A stretch of 64,000 nt of DNA from Weissella thailandensis (GCF_005405465.1 NZ_BJEC01000011.1:1-64000); one strand, 5' to 3'; positions 36,559-45,796 are shown, counted from the first letter of the stretch. Numbers and translations: made by a program. Notes: a model not told the origin generated them from the sequence alone.

Positions 36559-36750
36559 AGTATCGTCCTTTCTGAATGAAAACATAGAGTGTATGTCTAT
36601 TGCTTGTTATCATATATGATAATTCTAGCACATATTGGAAACTTCTATTTTTTATATCATGGATTACTTGTTATTTCTCAATATTAGCTGCAATATTGAT
36701 GTAGTAGGAGAGGCTTAGTTTAGAAATTTAAAAAATAGAGAGGTGAATAT

Positions 36751-37335
36751 ATGAGTTCAAGGCAGGAACGGGCAAAAGAGCAACAACAGCATAAGAGATT
36801 TAAAAATCGCATTATTGTGATTGTTGTTGCCATATTAGTTATTATTAGTAGTATATTTGTTTTTCATCAGTTAAATAAGCAAAATAAAATAGACGCACGA
36901 GAGTCAGCGTCCCCAGTACAAAAACATACGGTAGCTAACAATAATCATGAAGAATCTCGTAGTAGCTCATTAGGTGTAGCAAGTCATGGTAACGAGGTAG
37001 AGGCAGGCAATGAAATAACGAGCGTGCAGGATGTTGTGACAGACGAAAGCCAAGAAGTTAATGCATACGGGCATTCGGTTGAAGAAAATCAGTAGGATAA
37101 TACGGGTATTGCTGAAAGCAATCGACAGCGAAATGAAGATTTAGAAAACTTAGATTATATAGTCACTGCGCCTTTAACGTATGAGCAAAAAATGATTCCA
37201 ATGAAAGCTTGGGGCTTTTCCTTTACACCAGCGCCACCATCAGAAAATTTAGTTATTTGGGGGCGTGATGTCAGGTCAAGTACTGGTTCAATTGGCATTA
37301 TTTATCCAGATGGAAGTGTTGAAAAAGTCAATTAA
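36751..37335 (+). pseudogene. Membrane-anchored protein gene interrupted by in-frame TAG
   Basis: The frame from ATG 36751 (after GAGAGGTG) encodes a basic Gln/Lys/Arg-rich start, one membrane helix (about 22-42, IIVIVVAILVIISSIFVF) and a Ser/Asn/Glu-rich outer part. It stops at TAG 37093-37095. The same frame continues open for 79 more codons to TAA 37333-37335 and contains a folded-looking end (MKAWGFSFTPAPP and a GIIYPDGSVEKVN finish). This suggests a former 194-residue protein broken by a CAG-to-TAG type mutation. The family is unknown to me. A terminator follows the downstream stop. Confidence 0.7.
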
Positions 37336-37373
37336 TTTTTAATTGTTAGGTACCATATAAGAATCATGATTAA

Positions 37374-37403
37374 ACACTAGTATTTATTTACTGGTGTTTT
37401 TTT
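37374..37403 (+). terminator. Terminator after the interrupted gene
   Basis: ACACTAGTA pairs with TACTGGTGT and is followed by seven Ts. It lies after the second stop codon, in line with a longer ancestral gene. Confidence 0.75.
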
Positions 37404-37439
37404 AAGGGGTAAATTTACACTTGAAGTGGAATACAAAGA

Positions 37440-37475
37440 TAAATAAAAACGCTATTCATGTACATGAATAGCGTT
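37440..37475 (-). terminator. Terminator hairpin AACGCTATTCA type, copy 2
   Basis: A perfect palindrome of AACGCTATTCATG and its complement is followed on the minus strand by a T-run, ending the tRNA-Ser transcript. Confidence 0.85.
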
Positions 37476-37511
37476 AAACTTCTTTGTAAAAATACTTGTA
37501 AAACTCTAATA

Positions 37512-37600
37512 AGGAGCCAACGGGATTTGAACCCGTGCGCCGGTTCAACACCGGTTCGGCGGATTTCGAGTCCGCTGCATTACCACTCTGCCATAGCTCC
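37512..37600 (-). tRNA. tRNA-Ser (anticodon CGA)
   Basis: The acceptor GGAGCTA pairs with TGGCTCC, the anticodon stem GCGGA/TCCGC shows CTCGAAA with CGA, the long variable arm has CCGGT/ACCGG, and the T-arm is ACGGG-TTCAAAT-CCCGT. The base after the acceptor stem (discriminator) is T, not the usual G of serine tRNAs. No CCA is encoded. Confidence 0.93.
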
Positions 37601-37613
37601 ATCACAATTAAAT

Positions 37614-37642
37614 ATTATACCGATATCGCACGTGTGTTTCAA
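37614..37642 (-). promoter_or_regulatory. Promoter of tRNA-Ser
   Basis: On the minus strand TTGAAA (37642-37637), 17 bases, TATAAT (37619-37614); a near-consensus promoter about 7 bases from the predicted start to the tRNA 5' end. Confidence 0.8.
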
Positions 37643-37645
37643 GTA

Positions 37646-37674
37646 TAAAAAAACTAGGATAAAAATATCCTAGT
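37646..37674 (-). terminator. Terminator after the tRNA-Glu pair
   Basis: The stem ACTAGGATA / TATCCTAGT is followed on the minus strand by a run of Ts (37652-37646). Confidence 0.85.
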
Positions 37675-37682
37675 AACATCAA

Positions 37683-37754
37683 TAGCTCATCAGGGAGTCG
37701 GACCCTGGATGCCGGTGTGAAAAACCGGAGTCTTAACCGCTTGACCAATGAGCC
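37683..37754 (-). tRNA. tRNA-Glu (TTC), copy with altered T-loop
   Basis: This 72-base tRNA has anticodon loop TTTTCAC and discriminator A. It is identical to the copy at 37785-37856 except for one base: the T-loop reads TCCGACT instead of TTCGACT, so universally conserved U55 (pseudouridine site) is C. That would weaken the D-loop/T-loop contact. It may be a decaying copy. Confidence 0.92.
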
Positions 37755-37784
37755 AAAAATATAAAGTTTTTTGGTCGAAACCAA

Positions 37785-37856
37785 TAGCTCATCAGGGAGT
37801 CGAACCCTGGATGCCGGTGTGAAAAACCGGAGTCTTAACCGCTTGACCAATGAGCC
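37785..37856 (-). tRNA. tRNA-Glu (TTC), normal copy
   Basis: The acceptor is GGCTCAT/ATGAGCT, the anticodon stem CCGGT/ACCGG presents TTTTCAC (anticodon TTC), the T-arm is CAGGG-TTCGACT-CCCTG, and the discriminator is A. No CCA is encoded. It is first in a Glu-Glu transcript read leftwards. Confidence 0.96.
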
Positions 37857-37900
37857 ATGTAAATGTTGAATATGATGCCTCTGCTTCAACAACAAATAAT

Positions 37901-37929
37901 AATATACCAGATGAATTGAAACGATGCAA
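37901..37929 (-). promoter_or_regulatory. Promoter of the tRNA-Glu pair
   Basis: On the minus strand TTGCAT (37929-37924), 17 bases, TATATT (37906-37901) with a TGG extension. Confidence 0.65.
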
Positions 37930-38024
37930 GGACTTATTGAAAAAATCTTGAATATTGTTATTTATCATGGTTGCCATTTAAAATAACGTGTAGCAATTTG
38001 TTTTAATTTAAGGCTTGTTGTTCA

Positions 38025-38033
38025 TGGTAAACT
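38025..38033 (+). promoter_or_regulatory. Extended -10 promoter of coaBC
   Basis: TGG followed by TAAACT (38028-38033), 38 bases before the coaBC start; no good -35. Confidence 0.4.
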
Positions 38034-38070
38034 AAATGTATCTGGATTTTTAAACTAAGGAGAACAGCGT

Positions 38071-39273
38071 ATGTTTTCACAAAAAAACATAGTATTAGTC
38101 ATTAGTGGAGGTGTTGCAGCATATAAGGCTGCGTCATTTGCACGTTTATTGGTAAAAATGGATGCAACAGTGAAAGTTGTCATGACGGCAACAGCTACCG
38201 AATTTATCACACCGAAAGCAATGGCTGTATTAACAAATCAGCCCGTTTTGACAGATTTATTTGCCGATAAGACGGGAGAATCCATTGACCATATTGCCTT
38301 AGCCGATTGGGCAGATTATTTTTTTGTCGTCCCAGCAACAGCCAATATCATTGCGAAAATTGCTAATGGGGTAGCCGATGATGCAGCTAGTTCCGTATTA
38401 GCAGCTAGACATACACCCATGATTGTTGCGCCGGCAATGAACGAAAATATGTACTTACAACCTGCTGTGCAAAGAAATCTACAACAAATTCAGTTAGATG
38501 GAGACATTGTCGTTGAACCAGTTGATGGCATATTAGCAGAGGGTTATGCAGGGAAAGGTCGTTTACCAGAGCCTCAGGAAATCTTCACGCTTAGCGAACT
38601 TGCTGTTTATCAAAAACATGGTCAGCTAAAAGATAAGCGCATTGTTATTTCTGCAGGCGGTACCGTTGAAGCGATTGATCCGGTGCGTTACATTTCAAAT
38701 CGCTCGTCAGGTAAAATGGGCTATGCTCTAGCACGTGCGGCAGCTGAGCAGGGAGCTGATGTTACCTTGGTATCAGCAACGACACAGCTTCCTGATCCAG
38801 TTGGAGTTACCACGATTCATATCCAATCCGCGCAGGAATTATCGGAACAAATGTTTGCGATGCTGCCAGAAGCGGATGCTATTATTATGGCTGCAGCCGT
38901 TTCAGATTACCGGATGTCACAGACGGCTGAAAACAAGCTCAAAAAGCAAGATTCAGGTCAACTACACTTGACCTTAGTTGAAAACCCTGATATTTTAGCT
39001 CAATTAGGTTCAGCCAAAACCAATCAGTATTTAGTTGGCTTTGCAGCTGAAACCCAAAATTTGATGACTTATGCCCAAAATAAGTTGAAAAAGAAAAATG
39101 CTGACATGTTAGTTGCGAATGATGTGTCAAAAGATCAAGTCGGCTTTGGTTATGATACAAACCAAGTGACTATTTTGACAAAGGATAATGAACCAGAGTC
39201 ATTGCCATTACAGAGCAAAATCACGTTGGCTCGTGAAATTATGAAAAAAATTAGTGTTGCAATCAATGGATAG
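38071..39273 (+). CDS. coaBC: Bifunctional CoaBC (phosphopantothenoylcysteine synthetase/decarboxylase)
   Basis: This 400-residue fused enzyme performs two steps of coenzyme A synthesis. The N-terminal CoaC flavoprotein has SGGVAAYKAASFARLL, the catalytic His in SIDHIALADWAD and the PAMNENMY clamp. The C-terminal CoaB ligase has SAGGTVEAIDPVRYISNRSS and the late KKKNADMLVAND lysines. Length is normal. GGAGAA ribosome site. It is 8 bases upstream of mvaS, so the two genes are co-transcribed. Confidence 0.95.
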   Translation: MFSQKNIVLVISGGVAAYKAASFARLLVKMDATVKVVMTATATEFITPKAMAVLTNQPVLTDLFADKTGESIDHIALADWADYFFVVPATANIIAKIANGVADDAASSVLAARHTPMIVAPAMNENMYLQPAVQRNLQQIQLDGDIVVEPVDGILAEGYAGKGRLPEPQEIFTLSELAVYQKHGQLKDKRIVISAGGTVEAIDPVRYISNRSSGKMGYALARAAAEQGADVTLVSATTQLPDPVGVTTIHIQSAQELSEQMFAMLPEADAIIMAAAVSDYRMSQTAENKLKKQDSGQLHLTLVENPDILAQLGSAKTNQYLVGFAAETQNLMTYAQNKLKKKNADMLVANDVSKDQVGFGYDTNQVTILTKDNEPESLPLQSKITLAREIMKKISVAING

Positions 39274-39281
39274 GTAGAAAA

Positions 39282-40448
39282 ATGACAATTATTGGAATTG
39301 ATAAAATGAGTTTCTTTTCACCACATCAATATATTGATATGGTCGAATTAGCTAATGCACGTGGTGAAGAACCCAATAAGTATTTAATTGGTATCGGTCA
39401 GACGGAACAAGCAGTCATACCAGCAACACAAGATGTTGTGACGATGGCTGCAAATGCGGCTGATGAAATGTTAACAGCTTCAGATCGTAAGAAAATTACG
39501 ATGATTCTGTTTGCAACGGAATCGGGAATTGACAATTCTAAATCCGGTGCCGTTTATTTACAACGCTTACTCGGTATCAACCCTTATGCGCGAACAATCG
39601 AGCTGAAGCAAGCCTGTTATGCAGGGACTTTTGCACTAATGCAAGCTCGCGATTATGTAACCTTACATCCTGACGAAAAAGTGCTTGTGGTTGCCTCTGA
39701 TATTGCCCGCTATGGGTTACAAACAAGTGGTGAAGTTACTCAAGGTGGTGGCGCTGTTGCCATGTTGGTAGCTGCTAACCCCATGATTGCTGAAATCAAC
39801 CAAGATAGCCAATTCTTATCACGCGATATCATGGACTTTTGGCGCCCTGTTTATGCTGATACTGCTAGGGTCGATGGTAAATATTCATCAAATGTCTATC
39901 AAGACTTTTTCAAAACGGTTTGGACACGTTATAAAGCTAAAACTGGGCGTGACATTGCTGATTTTAAAGCATTAGCCTTTCACTTGCCGTTTACTAAAAT
40001 GGGCTTGAAAGCCTTACGTGATGTATTGCCTGAAGCAACTGATGAACAACAGGTTGCATTAATGGATGAATTCGAAGCCAGCCGTGTGTACAATAAGCGA
40101 ATTGGTAACCTATATACGGGTTCATTGTACCTAAGTTTGTATTCATTACTAGACAATTCACAATCTCTTAAAGCTGGTGATCGTATTGGGATGTTCTCTT
40201 ACGGATCTGGTGCAGAGGGGGAGTTTTATTCACTAACTTTGCGTCCACACTTTAGTGCTGGCTTAGTAACCGGGCAAATTGATACCCTGTTAGCTAATCG
40301 ACAGTATGTAACTATTGCTGATTACGAAAAAATATTTAATAGTCAGTTGAAAGGTGCAGCAGATCGGGAATTTGACTTCAAAAGTGATCCTGCCAAGTTT
40401 GTTCTTCATGGATTGAAAAATGAACAACGTCAGTATATCTGCAATTAA
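39282..40448 (+). CDS. mvaS: Hydroxymethylglutaryl-CoA synthase
   Basis: This 388-residue thiolase-fold enzyme condenses acetoacetyl-CoA with acetyl-CoA in the mevalonate route to isoprenoids. The active-site Cys is in KQACYAGTFAL near 113, Glu in TESGIDNSKS, and the His in the AFHLPFTKMG segment. Length is normal for Gram-positive cocci and lactobacilli. It sits in an operon with coaBC, which supplies CoA, an apt pairing. Confidence 0.95.
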   Translation: MTIIGIDKMSFFSPHQYIDMVELANARGEEPNKYLIGIGQTEQAVIPATQDVVTMAANAADEMLTASDRKKITMILFATESGIDNSKSGAVYLQRLLGINPYARTIELKQACYAGTFALMQARDYVTLHPDEKVLVVASDIARYGLQTSGEVTQGGGAVAMLVAANPMIAEINQDSQFLSRDIMDFWRPVYADTARVDGKYSSNVYQDFFKTVWTRYKAKTGRDIADFKALAFHLPFTKMGLKALRDVLPEATDEQQVALMDEFEASRVYNKRIGNLYTGSLYLSLYSLLDNSQSLKAGDRIGMFSYGSGAEGEFYSLTLRPHFSAGLVTGQIDTLLANRQYVTIADYEKIFNSQLKGAADREFDFKSDPAKFVLHGLKNEQRQYICN

Positions 40449-40515
40449 AAACTGATAAAACTATCAATAAATTTCATTAAGTTCACAAATTAATCAAAAA
40501 ACGTACTATTTTTAA

Positions 40516-40544
40516 TTGATTGTTCGTCATTTATTCGATAAAAT
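40516..40544 (+). promoter_or_regulatory. Promoter of the deoxyribosyltransferase gene
   Basis: TTGATT (40516-40521), 17 bases, TAAAAT (40539-40544). Confidence 0.65.
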
Positions 40545-40581
40545 AATATCATTAAAATGATTGATAAAAGAGGATAGTACT

Positions 40582-41022
40582 ATGAAGCGCGTTTATCTTG
40601 CTGGACCATTTTTTGATGATGAACAAATTGATCGTATTGAGCGTTTAGAAGAGGCGTTGACAAATAACCAGACAGTGTCTGAGTTCTTTAGTCCCCGCAC
40701 AGAAGTGCATGATGAATTTGAATTTGGTTCGCCAGAATGGGCGGAGGCAATTTATAAAGGTGACAAAGATCATTTAGATCCAGCTGATGTGGTTGTGGCA
40801 GTTATTGATTATGATAAAGAGCACGTTGATCCAGGGACAGCGTGGGAAATTGGTTATTCTGAGGCAACTCAAAAACCGGTAATTTTAGTCAAGGAAAAAG
40901 AAGGTGCTATTAATTTGATGATTTCTGTACCAGCGCATGCTGTTGTGACAGATGTTGCGGATATTGCGACCTATGATTTTGATGAATTACCTGCAAGTAA
41001 GTGGACTGGGAAGGCTTTTTAA
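40582..41022 (+). CDS. Nucleoside 2-deoxyribosyltransferase
   Basis: This 146-residue salvage enzyme swaps bases between deoxynucleosides. It has KRVYLAGPFF at the N-terminus, the DPGTAWEIGYS segment with the nucleophilic Glu near 95, and DHLDPADVVVAVID. ATG 40582 follows AGAGGA; an in-frame TTG at 40561 lacks a ribosome site. The class (purine-specific or broad) is not clear. It fits with the deoxynucleoside kinase at 16516 as a DNA-precursor salvage route. Confidence 0.9.
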   Translation: MKRVYLAGPFFDDEQIDRIERLEEALTNNQTVSEFFSPRTEVHDEFEFGSPEWAEAIYKGDKDHLDPADVVVAVIDYDKEHVDPGTAWEIGYSEATQKPVILVKEKEGAINLMISVPAHAVVTDVADIATYDFDELPASKWTGKAF

Positions 41023-41060
41023 GAGACTTCGGTCTATACTGAGATAGATTACAATGCACT

Positions 41061-41200
41061 AGAGGATGGGACAAGAAATGTTCCATCCTCTTTATGGTTA
41101 AAATTCAATATTGGTGATTTTAAAAATATCAATCATAAACGCGTCCTCAAAACAATTTTTTCTCATTATTTTTTATGAGTTTGTATCGCTATTTAACCAA
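41061..41200 (+). repeat. Dispersed hairpin element, degenerate copy (D)
   Basis: A hairpin AGAGGATGGGACA / TGTTCCATCCTCT (41061-41091) is followed by a weak tail CCTCAAAACAATTTTTTCTC that resembles the tail of the elements at 54605 and 61694. The hairpin can terminate the preceding gene. Confidence 0.6.
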
Positions 41201-41247
41201 AAAAAGGGTAAACTAGTTGTTATATATCCAGAATATGAGGTCAAATC

Positions 41248-42132
41248 ATGAAAGATTTAATACAATTATTGCGACAGTGGTTAATGAAATTCTGGGTGCC
41301 GTTAACAATTGTGATTGTCATGCTTGGGACGGCGATTTCGTTGACAGTTGTGTTGTTACATAAACAGCAAGTAACTGTGCAAATTCCTAATTTGACATTG
41401 CGAAAACAAAAAGGTGTTCAAAGTGCGCCAGTTTCAGTATTAAAAAAAGGTGAACATTTACAAATTCTAAAAAAGTCTGAAGGTTGGTATCAAATTCGTC
41501 GCGAGGATGAATCAACTGGCTGGGTAGCCGGCTGGCTATTACATAGGCAAAAACCGTTAAAGACAGTAACACCGCTATCAGAAACAACTATTGTTCTTGA
41601 TCCAGGCCATGGTGGTTCCGATGTTGGTTCTTTGTCGACGAATAATAAATACGAAAAAACATACACGTTACAGTTGGCAAAGCGTGTTGCCAAACAATTA
41701 CGTCAACGTGGTGCTCGTGTGATTATGACTCGTAATACAGATAAATTAGTTTATTTGGCTAAAATACCTAAAGTAGCAGAAGATAATCATGCAGACATGT
41801 TTATTTCGTTCCATTTTGATTCGTCACCCGAACCGAACTCGGCCACAGGATATACGTCATACTACTATCATAAAAATAATGGGTCGTATGACCTTGCTAG
41901 CAACATCAATGCTGAATTGTCACTGCCGTTGGTTAATAAAGGTGTTGAATATGGTGATTTTTTGGTTATTCGTGATAATTCTGTACCAGCAGTTTTGCTT
42001 GAAAATGGCTATATGAATTCAAAAGATGATTTTAAATCAATTAAATCAAAGGCTTATCAAGATAAGATTGCTAAGGCAATTCCAGTGGGAATTCAAAATT
42101 ATTTAAGTAATCAAACGACAACAGCCCAATAG
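41248..42132 (+). CDS. N-acetylmuramoyl-L-alanine amidase with SH3b domain
   Basis: This 294-residue membrane-anchored cell-wall hydrolase has an N-terminal membrane helix (about 15-36), then an SH3b domain (about 42-95, VTVQIPNLTLRKQ to GWVAGWLL) and an Amidase_3 domain (about 113-288). The zinc ligands are in VLDPGHGG, the NNKYEKTYTLQ Glu and FISFHFDSS; the catalytic Glu is in VLLENGYM. All are present, so it should be active in daughter-cell separation or wall turnover. Confidence 0.92.
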   Translation: MKDLIQLLRQWLMKFWVPLTIVIVMLGTAISLTVVLLHKQQVTVQIPNLTLRKQKGVQSAPVSVLKKGEHLQILKKSEGWYQIRREDESTGWVAGWLLHRQKPLKTVTPLSETTIVLDPGHGGSDVGSLSTNNKYEKTYTLQLAKRVAKQLRQRGARVIMTRNTDKLVYLAKIPKVAEDNHADMFISFHFDSSPEPNSATGYTSYYYHKNNGSYDLASNINAELSLPLVNKGVEYGDFLVIRDNSVPAVLLENGYMNSKDDFKSIKSKAYQDKIAKAIPVGIQNYLSNQTTTAQ

Positions 42133-42141
42133 GATGTTTAC

Positions 42142-42170
42142 TTGACGGCATTTTAGAACTATAAGATAAT
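42142..42170 (+). promoter_or_regulatory. Promoter of the hisS-aspS operon
   Basis: TTGACG (42142-42147), 17 bases, GATAAT (42165-42170), before the T-box leader. Confidence 0.7.
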
Positions 42171-42186
42171 AAGATGTAATAAATAA

Positions 42187-42395
42187 AACCGATGAGAAAG
42201 AAAACTCATTAAGAATAACCAAAGCGAGCGGAAATAGGTGAAAGTCCGTGTTGTTGTTTTTGAGGGGACACTTTTAAGGTCACAGTTTTTGTGCGTGGAG
42301 CCACGTTACGGCTATTAGCCAAAAAACAAGGTGGTACCGTGCTGTTGTGATAAGCACCCTTGACGATGTTTGCGATATCGTTAAGGGTGTTTTTT
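42187..42395 (+). promoter_or_regulatory. T-box leader of hisS-aspS
   Basis: The stem I distal part (AAGCGAGCGG...GTGAAAGTCCG), a candidate specifier GACAC (42267-42271), the T-box core AAGGTGGTACCGTG (42328-42341) and a terminator CACCCTTGACGAT / ATCGTTAAGGGTG (42355-42367, 42377-42389) with T-run are all visible. Uncharged tRNA should bind and switch to the antiterminator. GACAC contains both an Asp (GAC) and a His (CAC) codon, matching the two genes. Confidence 0.88.
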
Positions 42396-42426
42396 ATTTT
42401 ATGAAAACGAATAGGAGAAGAGTTTT

Positions 42427-43734
42427 ATGGCAAAGCAATTATTTCAAAAGCCAAAGGGAACAGCTGATTTACTACCTGCTGAGTCAATCAAGTGGCACTA
42501 TGTAGAAGAAACAGCTAGGTTATTGTTCAGCGATTACCAGTATGCAGAAGTTCGCACACCAATTTTCGAGAACTTTGATATTTTTGCACGATCAGCTGGA
42601 GATACTTCAGATGTTGTGACAAAAGAAATGTATGATTTTAAGGACAAGGGAGATCGACACATTGCGCTACGCCCTGAGGGAACAGCCGGTGTAGTCCGTG
42701 CTTTTGTGGAAAATAAACTGTTTGGACCAGAACATGCTAAGCCATACAAACTATTTTATGTGGGACCAATGTTTCGCTATGAGCGACCACAAGCAGGTCG
42801 GATGCGTCAATTTCATCAAATCGGGGTTGAAGCACTAGGTTCAGAATCACCAGCTCTTGATGCTGAGGTCATTGCAATGGCGGTTGATTTCTTCCAAACC
42901 TTAGGGATTACTAACTTAAAGGTTAAGGTTAATTCATTAGGTGATAAAGAGTCTCGTGAAAACTACCGCCAAGCATTGATTGATTTCTTAAAGCCACACT
43001 TTGATGAATTGTCACATGACTCTCAAGAGCGATTAGAGAAAAATCCATTGCGAGTTTTGGACTCAAAAGATGCTAAGGATCAAGAAATTGTGGCTGATGC
43101 ACCATCAATTTTGGATTATTTGATGGAAGATGCGCAAAATCATTGGCAAAAAGTCCAACAGTATTTGGATGCTTTAGGCATTGATTATGAAATTGATGAA
43201 AATGTGGTTCGTGGCCTTGATTACTATAACCATACAATTTTTGAGGTGATGACGCAGTCAAAGGCTTTGGGACATGGTTGGTCAACGATTACTGGTGGTG
43301 GTCGCTACAATGGATTAGTATCAGAATTCGGTGGCCCCGAAATGGCTGGTGTTGGTTTTGGAATCGGCTTAGAACGACTAATGTTATTGTTAGAATCAGA
43401 AAATGCACCTCTACCAGAAAAAAATAAATTAGACATTTATGTCGCTAATCAAGGACAGGATACAGATATTACAGCAATGCAAATGGTCCAAGCCATTCGT
43501 TCATTTGGTTACAGTGCCGATCGTGATTACGAAGACCGCAAGCTTAAGGCGCAATTCAAGACAGCTAATCGTTTAAATGCTCGTTACATGATTACCATTG
43601 GTGAGCGCGAACTAGCTGAGCAGTCTGCTCATTTGAAAGATATGACCACTGGTAAAGAAACTTCTGTGAAGCTTGCTGAATTGTACACTAACCTACCAGA
43701 GTATATAAAATCACCTGAAGATGAAGGAGAATAA
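42427..43734 (+). CDS. hisS: Histidyl-tRNA synthetase
   Basis: This 435-residue class II synthetase has motif 2 ([16 protein letters not shown]), the His-specific loops [14 protein letters not shown] and GGGRYNGL, motif 3 ([13 protein letters not shown]) and a C-terminal anticodon-binding domain (about 330-425). Under T-box control. TAGGAG ribosome site. aspS begins 6 bases after its stop. Confidence 0.97.
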   Translation: MAKQLFQKPKGTADLLPAESIKWHYVEETARLLFSDYQYAEVRTPIFENFDIFARSAGDTSDVVTKEMYDFKDKGDRHIALRPEGTAGVVRAFVENKLFGPEHAKPYKLFYVGPMFRYERPQAGRMRQFHQIGVEALGSESPALDAEVIAMAVDFFQTLGITNLKVKVNSLGDKESRENYRQALIDFLKPHFDELSHDSQERLEKNPLRVLDSKDAKDQEIVADAPSILDYLMEDAQNHWQKVQQYLDALGIDYEIDENVVRGLDYYNHTIFEVMTQSKALGHGWSTITGGGRYNGLVSEFGGPEMAGVGFGIGLERLMLLLESENAPLPEKNKLDIYVANQGQDTDITAMQMVQAIRSFGYSADRDYEDRKLKAQFKTANRLNARYMITIGERELAEQSAHLKDMTTGKETSVKLAELYTNLPEYIKSPEDEGE

Positions 43735-43740
43735 GCAATA

Positions 43741-45546
43741 ATGAAACGAACAAACTATGCAGGATTAATCGACGAAGAATATTTAGAACAGGAAGTAATG
43801 CTTCAGGGATGGGTACAGAAGCGCCGTGATTTAGGTGGCTTAATTTTCGTTGATTTACGTGATCGTGAAGGTATCGTACAATTAGCCTTTTCAAATGAAT
43901 TTGGCGAAGCAGCTTTAAAGGTTGCTGAAGATATGCGTACGGAATATGTTATCGAAGTTACTGGAACTGTTCAGTCACGTGGTGAAGGGGCAGTTAATGA
44001 AAATTTGCGTTCTGGTAAAATTGAGGTACACGTCACAGCAGCTAAAATTTTGTCAGAATCAAAGACGACGCCCTTCTATGTTGAAGATGACATCAATGTT
44101 TCTGATGAACTACGCCTAAAGTATCGTTATTTGGACCTACGTCGCCCTGAAATGCAACGCAATTTACGGATCCGTTCAAAGATAACAGCTGCAACGCATG
44201 AATTCTTGGATGCAAATGGCTTTATCGATATTGAAACACCATATCTTGCAAAATCAACACCTGAAGGAGCTCGCGACTATTTGGTGCCATCACGTGTCTA
44301 TCCTGGTTCATTTTATGCATTGCCTCAGTCACCACAATTGTTTAAGCAATTGTTGATGGGAGCTGGTTTTGACCGCTACTATCAAGTTGCGCGTGCCTTC
44401 CGTGATGAAGATTTACGTGGTGATCGTCAACCTGAATTTACACAACTTGACGTTGAAATGTCATTTATGAATCAAGATGAAATCATGGACTTGGTATCTG
44501 ATTGGGTAGCAGCCATTATGAAGCGGACTGTGAACTATGATCTTGATAAAACGGCTATTCCTGTTTTGGATTATGCTGATTCAATGCGCCGTTTTGGAAC
44601 TGATAAGCCGGATATGCGTTTTGGCTTGGAATTGCAGGATCTATCAACGTTGATGGCTGATTCAGAATTCGGTGTCTTTGCGAATGCTATCAAGAATGGT
44701 GGTGAAGTAAAGGCCATCGTCGTACCTGGTGGGGCGGATCACTATTCTCGTAAGGATATTGATAAGATGGCCCAATATGTTGCACGTTTTGGTGCAAAAG
44801 GATTAGCTTGGCTAAAAGTTAGCGATGAAGGTATTTCTGGTCCAATTGCAAAGTTCCTTAAAAATAAAGAAGCTGATTTGTTAGCAGAAACCAATGCACA
44901 GGCTGGTGATTTGCTCTTGTTTGCGGCAGATAATGAAAATGTTGTTGCTGCAACTTTGGATGCATTGCGTCGTCGTACGGCACAAGAATTAGGTTTGATT
45001 GATGAAAGCAAGTGGGCCTTTGCTTGGGTTGTTAACTGGCCATTGTTTGATTACCAACCAGAAGAAAAGCGCTGGATTGCTGCTCATCATCCATTTACAA
45101 TGCCAAATGAAGAAGATTTGCCATTATTGGAAACAACTGAAGGTGCCCATAAAGCGCATGCGCAATCTTATGACTTAGTGCTGAATGGTTATGAACTAGG
45201 TTCTGGTTCGATCCGTATTCACCAGATGGCCGTACAAGAGAAGATGTTGTCTGCGCTAGGATTTACTAAAGAAGCAGCACATGAAGCCTTTGGTTTCCTA
45301 TTAGAAGGTATGGAGTATGGTTTCCCACCAATGGGTGGAATTGCGCTAGGACTTGATCGCTTAGCAATGTTGTTAGCTGGTCAGGATAACATTCGTGAAG
45401 TGATTGCCTTCCCTAAGAATTCTAAGGCAACAGAGCCAATGACTGAGGCACCAACACCGGTAGCTAAAGCACAAATTATTGGCGATTTGAAGTTAACGGC
45501 ACCAGAATATGCTGATGTCGCCGCACCAAATATGGCAGAAGAGTAA
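43741..45546 (+). CDS. aspS: Aspartyl-tRNA synthetase
   Basis: This 601-residue bacterial-type class II synthetase has an N-terminal OB-fold anticodon-binding domain (about 1-110), the catalytic core with motif 2 around [17 protein letters not shown], the GAD insertion domain (about 290-420) and motif 3 [14 protein letters not shown]. Length normal. Second gene of the hisS-aspS operon, ending in a GGAACA-type hairpin terminator. Confidence 0.97.
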   Translation: MKRTNYAGLIDEEYLEQEVMLQGWVQKRRDLGGLIFVDLRDREGIVQLAFSNEFGEAALKVAEDMRTEYVIEVTGTVQSRGEGAVNENLRSGKIEVHVTAAKILSESKTTPFYVEDDINVSDELRLKYRYLDLRRPEMQRNLRIRSKITAATHEFLDANGFIDIETPYLAKSTPEGARDYLVPSRVYPGSFYALPQSPQLFKQLLMGAGFDRYYQVARAFRDEDLRGDRQPEFTQLDVEMSFMNQDEIMDLVSDWVAAIMKRTVNYDLDKTAIPVLDYADSMRRFGTDKPDMRFGLELQDLSTLMADSEFGVFANAIKNGGEVKAIVVPGGADHYSRKDIDKMAQYVARFGAKGLAWLKVSDEGISGPIAKFLKNKEADLLAETNAQAGDLLLFAADNENVVAATLDALRRRTAQELGLIDESKWAFAWVVNWPLFDYQPEEKRWIAAHHPFTMPNEEDLPLLETTEGAHKAHAQSYDLVLNGYELGSGSIRIHQMAVQEKMLSALGFTKEAAHEAFGFLLEGMEYGFPPMGGIALGLDRLAMLLAGQDNIREVIAFPKNSKATEPMTEAPTPVAKAQIIGDLKLTAPEYADVAAPNMAEE

Positions 45547-45606
45547 CAACGTGCAGTTATGCATACGTTGAATATTAGTAAATAGTTATTAATTTAATCA
45601 ATTAAT

Positions 45607-45643
45607 AGGTCGGAACAGATAAAAATGTTCCGACCTTTTTATT
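45607..45643 (+). terminator. Terminator after aspS (GGAACA-type hairpin)
   Basis: AGGTCGGAACA (45607-45617) pairs with TGTTCCGACCT (45626-45636), followed by Ts. It shares the core of the dispersed hairpin family. Confidence 0.9.
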
Positions 45644-45796
45644 AACTAAAAAGCTCATAAATCGTGGCTAGGGATATACAATAAAAGATTGTCTTGACGG
45701 GACACAAGCTTTTAATTTAATAATTTGGATAAAAGTACATCGCATGATAAAATCATAAACGGACTTATTGCAGTGTATTATGAAAGAATAGGGAAA

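Noticed and set aside
36428-36619. Plus-strand frame of 63 codons
   Set aside because: It lies opposite the octad-repeat gene, has no ribosome site, and its composition is random-like.
37093-37095. Recoding of TAG as pyrrolysine or programmed readthrough
   Set aside because: No pyrrolysine genes or stimulatory structure seen; a nonsense mutation is simpler.
37608-37977. Minus-strand frames over the tRNA-Glu pair
   Set aside because: Their apparent protein repeat comes only from the two tRNA copies.
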